Below the pieces are notes generated by a model that saw only the letters and a list, made by a program, of their open reading frames with translations, was not told the origin of the DNA and did not search any database. From JAURFX01 sp038125265 (lineage in GTDB: Bacteria; Pseudomonadota; Gammaproteobacteria; Steroidobacterales; Rariloculaceae), in assembly GCA_038125265.1 (NCBI GenBank), contig JAYPDM010000009.1, positions 1 to 43,639 of the forward strand: 43,639 bases of DNA. The letters are read 5' to 3'. Both the position numbers and the translations under genes were made by a program. Shown here piece by piece: positions 35,360 to 41,891 of this stretch (within the stretch, counting starts at the first letter, position 1; every line of letters starts with the position of its first letter).

Positions 35360-36877
35360 ATGCACGTACCAAATCTAAACTTATCTATTCCAAGAGAGGC
35401 AATGACGCAGATCAACTGCTGTTTGAAAGGAATAGAGAAAGAGACCCTTAGAGTCGATCGGAGTGGTTCCATTGTAAGTACACCCCATCCCGCATATTTA
35501 GGATCAGCACTGACCCATCCTTTTATCACTACAGATTATTCTGAGGCATTACTTGAACTTGTTACTGCTCCTCACCAAACAGCCCTAGATCTTGAAAAAT
35601 TTCTGTCTCATCTTCATCATTATGTATATCAAGGCATCGGAGAAGAAAAGTTGTGGATCATGAGCATGCCCTACTTTTCAGACTTACCAAAAAATATTCC
35701 TATTGCTGAGTATGGCAATTCAGCGAGGGGCTTATTTAAGACGATATACCGCAGGGGACTAGCCAAAAGATATGGAGAGGCCATGCAGGCTATTGCAGGC
35801 GTGCATTTTAATTTCTCATTTACTGAGCAATTTTTTCAATCATTTTTTGGAGAGGAGCCCCAGCAAGATAAGGTAACCGATTTTTATTTAAATCTTGCAC
35901 GTAATTTTAAAAGATATTCTTTTGTCCTTCTCTATCTTTTTGGAGCGAGTCCAATAGTCTCAAAGCATTATAAGAATCTACAAGGAGAAGAGTATAAATT
36001 GATCAGTGACTCCATGCTGGTTAGCAATCAAGCGACAAGTTTAAGGATGAGTAATATCGGATACAACAATTCATCCATCTCACAAATTTATTGTTCCCTT
36101 AACTCAATGGATAACTATATTTCTGATTTAACCGCAGCACTGACAAAGGAAGATTCTGAATTTAAAAATTTAGGCGGGAGAGAAGATCTTGAGCAAATAA
36201 ACTACAAAAGACTTCAGATAGAAAATGAGTACTATTCAAATGTTCGCCCGAAGCCCTCAAGTCAATTCACCTTAAGGCCATTATTAGCTCTTAAAAAATA
36301 TGGTGTCCATTATATTGAGATTAGATCATTGGATCTTAATCCTTATTCTGAGATCGGCATTTCAAAGGAGCAGCTGCATTTTGTTGAGGCCTTTCTTATT
36401 TTTTGTGCATTTTGTGAAAATAAACACATCCAGTCAGGGGAGCTGGATGAAATTCAGCGCCGAGACTTAGAGGTTGCATTGCATGGAAGAAAGAGAGACA
36501 TGCAGGTCATTTATGATGGGCAATTAGTTAACTTACATGCATTAATTAAGGAGATTATGCATTCTATCGAGAAAACTATTGATGCCTTTGAGCTAAAAGA
36601 TCTGAAAAAGTCTTTTGAATATTGGACGCATCGATTTAATGAAAGGTTTCCTCTTTCTCAGGAACTTTATGACGAGTTAGTTAAAGAGAAAAGTATTATA
36701 GATTGGGTGCTAGAAAAGTCTGATCGCTACAAAGAAAAAGTTGCCTCTTATGATTTAGATGATGCTATGACAGAATCATTTAACTTGCTCGCAAAATCAT
36801 CTATTGCTGAACAAAAACAGATTGAACAAAAAGAGATTTCAATTTTTGATTATATTAAAGAGCAAGAACTAAAATAA
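35360..36877 (+). CDS. gshA: glutamate-cysteine ligase (type 1)
   Basis: A 505-residue enzyme for the first glutathione step. The N-terminal K-G-I-E-K-E-T-L-R-V matches the G-x-E-x-E-T-L-R motif of type 1 GCL, followed by L-G-S-A-L-T-H-P and T-T-D-Y-S-E-A-L-L-E. Later R-P-L-L-A and I-E-I-R-S-L-D-L-N-P form the ATP/Mg site. I choose the ATG at 35360 over the TTG at 35345 since the family start is near; neither has a clear ribosome site. Its last 9 bases overlap the convergent flavoprotein gene. Confidence 0.94.
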   Translation: MHVPNLNLSIPREAMTQINCCLKGIEKETLRVDRSGSIVSTPHPAYLGSALTHPFITTDYSEALLELVTAPHQTALDLEKFLSHLHHYVYQGIGEEKLWIMSMPYFSDLPKNIPIAEYGNSARGLFKTIYRRGLAKRYGEAMQAIAGVHFNFSFTEQFFQSFFGEEPQQDKVTDFYLNLARNFKRYSFVLLYLFGASPIVSKHYKNLQGEEYKLISDSMLVSNQATSLRMSNIGYNNSSISQIYCSLNSMDNYISDLTAALTKEDSEFKNLGGREDLEQINYKRLQIENEYYSNVRPKPSSQFTLRPLLALKKYGVHYIEIRSLDLNPYSEIGISKEQLHFVEAFLIFCAFCENKHIQSGELDEIQRRDLEVALHGRKRDMQVIYDGQLVNLHALIKEIMHSIEKTIDAFELKDLKKSFEYWTHRFNERFPLSQELYDELVKEKSIIDWVLEKSDRYKEKVASYDLDDAMTESFNLLAKSSIAEQKQIEQKEISIFDYIKEQELK

Positions 36878-38041
36878 ATGCTCAATCAACATGGGTTCTA
36901 CGTTTGTATAGTGCTCGTCCATAATTTTTTTTATTTTGGCAAAGTGGATAGGATTGTTCAGTGATTGAAAGCCAACGACCCTAGAGTTATGAGAATAAAT
37001 CTTAGTCAGGCTTTCTTCGCTAGTTTTTATAGATTTAAACTCATTTCCAATATGCGTATATCCCATCATTTGAAGTCTATTTTTTCCTTGATTAGACCAA
37101 AACCAAGGGATTTGGCTCATTTTTGATTCAATACCTAGAATATTTCTTGCGGCTATTTGCCCCTGATGTGTGGCATGTGAAATAGAAGTCGTAACCTCAT
37201 ACTGTTGGTTAAAGGGATTTTGATATTCGCTGCAGTCACCTATGGCATAAATATCTTTTGCGCTTGTTTCGCAAAAATTATTAATCATAAATCCACGATT
37301 TGTATTTATCTCAGCATTATCCACAATTGAGGTATCGGTATAATTTCCAATACAAGTTAACACATGATCAAGCTCATATGTTTGGTCATTTGTTTTAAGA
37401 ATTGTTTTCTTATCTGACTCTTTAACAGACTCGATGAGACAATTTAATTCAATATGGACCCCGCTCGTGACCAGTGATTTTGTCAAAATGTTTGCAATAT
37501 CTTCATGACATACACTTTCCAAAACACGCGAGGCACGCTCAAAAATTTTTATTTCCTTAACACTTTGCGCTAATGAGGAGGCAACCTCCATACCAATAAA
37601 GCCAGCGCCAATGATGCCAAGCTTATTGATTTTTTTCTTCTTTAGTAGCTCTGCATCATGCAAGTTATGCAGATGGAAAGGATTTTGAATAGAGCCCAAG
37701 GTGCGAGGCATAGAGCCCGTAGCAATAATGAGAGCATCAAAGCTGTGTTTATTGCCATCAGATAGCTCGATATGTTTTGAATTTGCATAGATTTTTTTCA
37801 CCGGGCAAGAGAGAAATACTTCAATATTATGTTTTTTGAGAAATTCAGGATTTCTAAAAAAAATTCTTTCCTTATTTAGAGATCCTGAGAGAAATTCTTT
37901 TGAAAGGGGAGGCTTCTGATATCCAAGCAATGCCTCTTGGGTAAAAATCTTTATTGAATAATTGGTATGCTCTCTAATAAGAGTTGAAATGACAGCATCG
38001 GTGCCATGACCAAATCCAACAATGATGACTTCTTTTCTCAT
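36869..38041 (-). CDS. ferredoxin-reductase-like FAD/NAD(P) oxidoreductase
   Basis: A 390-residue two-dinucleotide-binding flavoprotein. FAD motif at residues 8-13 is G-F-G-H-G-T rather than the usual G-G-G-x-A-G. Further hallmarks: Y-Q-K-P-P-L-S-K, the NAD motif G-A-G-F-I-G, A-T-G-S, and the second FAD motif D-I-Y-A-I-G-D-C. W-F-W-S-N-Q near the C-terminus matches the reductase domain of ferredoxin/putidaredoxin reductases. No ferredoxin or oxygenase gene is nearby, so the electron acceptor is unknown. It overlaps gshA tail-to-tail and is divergent from qor. Confidence 0.85.
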   Translation of the reverse strand: MRKEVIIVGFGHGTDAVISTLIREHTNYSIKIFTQEALLGYQKPPLSKEFLSGSLNKERIFFRNPEFLKKHNIEVFLSCPVKKIYANSKHIELSDGNKHSFDALIIATGSMPRTLGSIQNPFHLHNLHDAELLKKKKINKLGIIGAGFIGMEVASSLAQSVKEIKIFERASRVLESVCHEDIANILTKSLVTSGVHIELNCLIESVKESDKKTILKTNDQTYELDHVLTCIGNYTDTSIVDNAEINTNRGFMINNFCETSAKDIYAIGDCSEYQNPFNQQYEVTTSISHATHQGQIAARNILGIESKMSQIPWFWSNQGKNRLQMMGYTHIGNEFKSIKTSEESLTKIYSHNSRVVGFQSLNNPIHFAKIKKIMDEHYTNVEPMLIEHLF

Positions 38042-38163
38042 TTGAGTGCTTAAAATTAGTTTATAGAAAATCTATTCAATTTACAGGACTTAAAAGTGAA
38101 TACCTTCTAAAAAACGAATCTTTGATTAGTTTCTAATAACTTTAATTATGAGAAAATAAATAT

Positions 38164-39147
38164 ATGAAAAAGAACTATGCGATTCGACTTAACCAGTTTG
38201 GTAATGAAGATGTACTGAAATATATGCAAGTGGATATTAATGAACCCAGTAATCATGAGGTCGTGATCAAGCATGAGGCAATCGGTTTGAATTTTATTGA
38301 TGTCTATTTTAGATCTGGACTTTATCCGATCAATTTACCCTCTGGGCTCGGCTGTGAGGGAGCAGGAACTATTGAATCAATCGGCAAGGATGTCACTGAT
38401 TTCAAAGTTGGAGATCGAATTGCCTATTGCTCTCCACCTCCTCTTGATGCTTACAGCATGTATCGCACGATAGACGCATCTAAAATAGTAAAAATTCCGG
38501 ATGAACTATCATTTGAATTAGCTGCAGCCTCAATGCTTAAGGGGCTAACGGTATGGTATTTATTGCATGAAACATACCAAGTTCAAAAAAATGAGACTAT
38601 CGTAGTCTATGCTGCAGCAGGTGGCGTGGGAAGCATTTTGGTTCAATGGGCAGCTTCGCTGGGCGCAAAGGTAATTGGAATTGTAAGTAATGAGCAAAAA
38701 AGACAGATGGCACTCGCAAATGGATGTGAGCATGTCATTATAGATTCTGAACAAGTATTAGATGAATTTAATGAGATCACTGATCATCAAGGTGTCAAAG
38801 TGGTTTATGATTCAGTCGGTCAGGCTACTTTGAATGCATCTCTTGCAATGCTTGCACCCAGAGGTTTATTGGTTAGCTATGGAAATGCATCTGGACCGGT
38901 TGATAATTTTTCCTTTTCCACTCTGGCCAAGCATGGCTCTTTGTATGTGACCCGCCCTACCCTTTGGAGTTATATTAGTAATCATTATGATCTAATGAGA
39001 AGTAGCAGCCTGCTCTTTGAAAAAATTTTGAATAATGCAATCAATATTGAAATTGGGCAAACCTATGCGCTATCCAATGTCGCGCAAGCTCATCATGAGC
39101 TGTCGAATAGAATGACAACAGGCTCATCTATTTTATTGCCGGAATGA
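38164..39147 (+). CDS. qor: zinc-free quinone oxidoreductase (Qor-like MDR)
   Basis: A 327-residue medium-chain reductase without the structural or catalytic zinc Cys sets. NADPH motif A-A-A-G-G-V-G (about residues 150-156). The early G-C-E-G-A-G-T-I segment and length match E. coli Qor (327). It reduces quinones with NADPH. The ATG at 38164 follows an AT-rich divergent region. The stop overlaps the pip start (ATGA). Confidence 0.9.
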   Translation: MKKNYAIRLNQFGNEDVLKYMQVDINEPSNHEVVIKHEAIGLNFIDVYFRSGLYPINLPSGLGCEGAGTIESIGKDVTDFKVGDRIAYCSPPPLDAYSMYRTIDASKIVKIPDELSFELAAASMLKGLTVWYLLHETYQVQKNETIVVYAAAGGVGSILVQWAASLGAKVIGIVSNEQKRQMALANGCEHVIIDSEQVLDEFNEITDHQGVKVVYDSVGQATLNASLAMLAPRGLLVSYGNASGPVDNFSFSTLAKHGSLYVTRPTLWSYISNHYDLMRSSSLLFEKILNNAINIEIGQTYALSNVAQAHHELSNRMTTGSSILLPE

Positions 39148-40088
39148 GACAGCTCTTTCCTGCAATTGAGCCTTTTAATACGGGTTATTTAAATAAAGGC
39201 TTGCATGAAATTTATTATGAACAATCTGGCAATCCAGATGGTTATCCTGTGCTATTTCTTCATGGTGGACCTGGAGGAGGAGGCGACATTAATGCTAGAA
39301 GATTCTTCGATCCAAGCCATTATAAGATTATTATTCTTGACCAAAGAGGGTCAGGACGCAGTAAGCCACTTGGCTGTGTAGAGGACAACACGACACAACA
39401 TTTGATTGAAGATATTCATGAAATTAAAAATCATTTAAATATTAAAAGTTGGCATGTCTTTGGAGGCTCATGGGGAAGCACTCTATCATTGGCTTATGCT
39501 CAAGCATTTCCTAATGAGGTCTCAGCCTTAATTTTAAGGGGTATTTTCTTACTAAGAAAAAGAGAGCTTGACTGGTTCTATCAGTATGGTGCTAGTGAAA
39601 TCTATCCTGATGCATGGGAAAACTATATTTCGGTCATCAAGGAGCCAGATCAAGACAATTTACTTAGTGCATTTTATGAACTTATTCATCATGCTGATAA
39701 TGTTACCCAAATGCGTGCATGCAAGGCTTGGTCACAATGGGAGGGGGCAACAAGTAAGCTCGTCCCAGATAGGGGTTTGATTGATCATTTTGCAAGCGAT
39801 GACTTTGCATTAGCACTGGCAAAAATTGAGACTCATTATTTTATGAATCGTGGTTTTTTTTCTAGTGAGACACAAGTTCTTCAAAATATTGATAAGATTA
39901 GGCATATACCTAGTGTAATTATTCAAGGAAGGTATGATGTGGTTTGCCCATCAAGAACCGCCTATGAATTGCATCGAGCATGGCCTGAGGCAGATTTCAA
40001 GATTGCAGAGGTTTCAGGGCATAGTGCCTATGAAAAAGAAATTACTGATTTATTAATAGAGGCCACAGAAAAATTTAAAGATATTTAG
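39144..40088 (+). CDS. pip: proline iminopeptidase
   Basis: A 314-residue alpha/beta hydrolase of peptidase family S33. It has the oxyanion segment H-G-G-P-G-G-G-G (residues 40-47), nucleophile S109 in G-G-S-W-G-S, D265 in G-R-Y-D-V-V-C-P and H293 in S-G-H-S. The motifs and length match prolyl aminopeptidase, which removes N-terminal proline. Cytoplasmic. It is coupled to qor by ATGA. Confidence 0.93.
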   Translation: MRQLFPAIEPFNTGYLNKGLHEIYYEQSGNPDGYPVLFLHGGPGGGGDINARRFFDPSHYKIIILDQRGSGRSKPLGCVEDNTTQHLIEDIHEIKNHLNIKSWHVFGGSWGSTLSLAYAQAFPNEVSALILRGIFLLRKRELDWFYQYGASEIYPDAWENYISVIKEPDQDNLLSAFYELIHHADNVTQMRACKAWSQWEGATSKLVPDRGLIDHFASDDFALALAKIETHYFMNRGFFSSETQVLQNIDKIRHIPSVIIQGRYDVVCPSRTAYELHRAWPEADFKIAEVSGHSAYEKEITDLLIEATEKFKDI

Positions 40089-40094
40089 GGTTTT

Positions 40095-41426
40095 ATGAAA
40101 TATTTATTGAAGGATATTACGGTCATCAACGAAGGCTCAAGAATTGAAACAGACCTCCTGATCAAAGACGAGAGAATTGAAAGAATTGATAGCCATATTT
40201 CTGGTGACGGGAATACTAAAATTATTGATGGAAGGAATAAACTTTTATTACCCGGATTTATTGATGATCAAGTGCATTTTAGAGAGCCTGGCCTTACCCA
40301 TAAAGCAGATATAGCCTCAGAATCAAAAGCTGCGGTTGCTGGAGGTACCACGACAGTTTTTGATATGCCCAATACTACGCCTCCCGCAGTCACACGAGAG
40401 GCAATATTAAATAAAATTAGCAATGCTATCGGAAAAACACATGCTAATTATTCTGCATACCTTGGGGCTACAAATGACAATATCGATGAAATTAAGTCTT
40501 TAAAACCAAGTGATGTATCAGGAATTAAGGTATTTATGGGCTCCTCTACAGGCAATATGCTTGTTGATAAAAAAGAGTCTTTAGAGCAAATATTTGCTCA
40601 AGCTCCGGTTCCTATCGTTACTCACTGTGAAGACACACCCATGATTGCGGAACAAGAGTCGATCTACCGAGAAAAATTTGGCGATCAGATTGATCCAGAA
40701 ATGCATGCAGATATAAGGTCGCGGGAAGCATGTTATAAATCTTCCAGTTATGCGGTTGAATTAGCAAAAAAATATGGCACAAGGCTTCATGTACTTCATT
40801 TAACTACTAAGGAGGAGATTGATCTTTTTGAGAGAGGCGATGTGCAGGAAAAGCATATTACCGGTGAGGTATGTATCCATCATCTCTGGTACAGCAAGAA
40901 AGACTACAAAGATTTAGGTAATTTAATTAAATGCAATCCTTCGGTAAAGGAAGAATCTGATCGTTTGGCACTAATTCAGGCCCTTAAAAATAATATACTC
41001 AATGTCATAGCTACCGATCATGCCCCTCACCTACTTTCAGAAAAAAATAATAATTATTTTGAAGCGCCTTCAGGATTGCCTCTAATACAGCATGCTTTTC
41101 AAATGCTTTTAGAACTATGTCACCAAGGATATTTTACTTTAGAGGAGGCGGCTGCTTTGTCCTCGCACAATCCTGCAAATCTTTTTAATATTAAAGATAG
41201 AGGCTTTATCAGGGAAGGTTTCTATGCCGATCTTGTCATTGTCAACCCGAATGAAATCCATAAAGTAGATGAGAGTGAATTATTTTATAAATGTAAATGG
41301 AGCCCGTTAAAGGATTTTGAGTTTCATCAAACCATTGATACTACATTCGTAAACGGGAAAATGGTCTTTAACCATGGAAGGATTTTAGAGGAACCTCAAG
41401 GCCAAAGAGTATTATTTGATCGATAA
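40095..41426 (+). CDS. pyrC: dihydroorotase, Bacteroidetes-like, with a Gln in the HxH metal motif
   Basis: A 443-residue amidohydrolase of pyrimidine synthesis, long (class I) type. Metal/catalytic positions: K145 (G-I-K-V-F-M-G, likely the carboxylated lysine), H177 (T-H-C-E-D), H232 or H235 (L-H-V-L-H) and D308 (A-T-D-H-A-P-H). At the first metal motif the sequence is D-D-Q59-V-H61-F-R-E-P-G, so the first His of HxH is Gln. I recall this D-D-Q-V-H-F-R form from Bacteroidetes dihydroorotases, so it may be natural and active. Allantoinase or hydantoinase activity is less likely. AGGG lies upstream of the ATG; the gene follows pip by six bases. Confidence 0.88.
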   Translation: MKYLLKDITVINEGSRIETDLLIKDERIERIDSHISGDGNTKIIDGRNKLLLPGFIDDQVHFREPGLTHKADIASESKAAVAGGTTTVFDMPNTTPPAVTREAILNKISNAIGKTHANYSAYLGATNDNIDEIKSLKPSDVSGIKVFMGSSTGNMLVDKKESLEQIFAQAPVPIVTHCEDTPMIAEQESIYREKFGDQIDPEMHADIRSREACYKSSSYAVELAKKYGTRLHVLHLTTKEEIDLFERGDVQEKHITGEVCIHHLWYSKKDYKDLGNLIKCNPSVKEESDRLALIQALKNNILNVIATDHAPHLLSEKNNNYFEAPSGLPLIQHAFQMLLELCHQGYFTLEEAAALSSHNPANLFNIKDRGFIREGFYADLVIVNPNEIHKVDESELFYKCKWSPLKDFEFHQTIDTTFVNGKMVFNHGRILEEPQGQRVLFDR

Positions 41427-41455
41427 AAAAAGCCGGGCGCTTAGAGCACCCGGCT
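41425..41455 (-). terminator. rho-independent terminator of the small exported gene
   Basis: Bases 41431-41455 form a strong GC-rich hairpin: seven pairs AGCCGGG/CCCGGCT, one C-A mismatch, three or four inner pairs and a three-base loop. On the minus strand it is followed by seven T (41431-41425), the classic signature. On the plus strand no T tract follows, so it serves the minus-strand gene and may only weakly limit pyrC transcripts. Confidence 0.85.
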
Positions 41456-41465
41456 AGCTTAAAAA

Positions 41466-41489
41466 CCAATGACAGGGGGAAGTCACTGG
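41466..41489 (-). other. second 3' hairpin with a C-rich loop
   Basis: On the minus strand CCAGTGAC and GTCATTGG form an eight-pair stem with one G-T wobble, enclosing the loop TTCCCCCT, and are followed by five T. It lies 14 bases after the stop of the small exported gene and before the main terminator. The C-rich loop is complementary to AG-rich ribosome binding sites, so it could be a regulatory RNA element as well as a minor terminator. There is another CCCCCT just upstream of it. Confidence 0.55.
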
Positions 41490-41502
41490 TTAGGGGGAGC
41501 CT

Positions 41503-41727
41503 TTAACCTCGACCTATAAAGAAAAGACTCATGTTCCACACGTTACGTCTTGGTGTGTAGTAATCTATGGTTGTCTGTAAGAAAATTTCGTTGTTATCAA
41601 TACTTAATGGCTCGACCTGTGTGTCAAGTTCACCGTAAAGACCTCTATTTTCAACAACAGTTACTTCCTCCATCGCATAAAGCGGTGCAGAAAATATTAA
41701 AACTAAAAAAATGTGTATGTATTTCAT
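41503..41727 (-). CDS. small exported protein under a sigma-54 promoter, unknown function
   Basis: A 74-residue protein. Signal peptide about residues 1-18 (M-K-Y-I-H then a hydrophobic stretch, cleavage after P-L-Y-A). The mature 56 residues are acidic at first (E-E-V-T-V-V-E) and end with T-P-R-R-N-V-W-N-M-S-L-F-F-I-G-R-G; no Cys, no membrane anchor, no family I recognise. The ATG at 41727 has AGGAG seven bases before it; an upstream in-frame ATG (41739) lies before this site and is rejected. A -24/-12 promoter sits right upstream and a terminator right downstream, so it is a monocistronic unit. The divergent gene is a sigma-54 activator. Confidence 0.75.
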   Translation of the reverse strand: MKYIHIFLVLIFSAPLYAMEEVTVVENRGLYGELDTQVEPLSIDNNEIFLQTTIDYYTPRRNVWNMSLFFIGRG

Positions 41728-41751
41728 ATTTCTCCTCATTACTAATTAACA

Positions 41752-41769
41752 TGCAATTTCCATGCCAAA
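41752..41769 (-). promoter_or_regulatory. sigma-54 (-24/-12) promoter for the small exported protein
   Basis: On the minus strand: TTTGGCATGGAAATTGCA. Against the consensus YTGGCACGrNNNTTGCW only the C after TGGCA differs. GG (41766-41765) and GC (41754-41753) are twelve bases apart, the strict spacing for sigma-54. Transcription would start near 41741, about 14 bases before the ATG and just upstream of its ribosome site. Confidence 0.85.
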
Positions 41770-41814
41770 TTTATAAATGGCTTAAATAATAGTAATAAAT
41801 AGAAAAATTTATTT

Positions 41815-41880
41815 ATTATTTACGAAAAAACATATAAAATACGAAATATTGTAAATAAGAAGTACGAAAATACGTAAATA
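41815..41880. promoter_or_regulatory. TACGAAA repeats, possible enhancer sites of the sigma-54 activator
   Basis: TACGAAA occurs at 41821, 41840 and 41863, followed by the palindrome TACGTA at 41871. TATTTACG (41817-41824) and CGTAAATA (41873-41880) are perfect inverted repeats, and GTAAATA recurs at 41851. The cluster lies 50-115 bases upstream of the -24 element, the normal range for upstream activator sites, in an otherwise featureless AT-rich region. Confidence 0.45.
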
Positions 41881-41891
41881 ATTTAAATATA

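Noticed and set aside
35236..35529. Minus-strand 97-codon frame across the gshA start
   Set aside because: Antisense to the conserved GshA N-terminus; composition unlike a protein.
41728..41739. Upstream ATG at 41739 for the small exported protein
   Set aside because: It lies before the AGGAG ribosome site that serves the ATG at 41727 and almost at the predicted transcript start.
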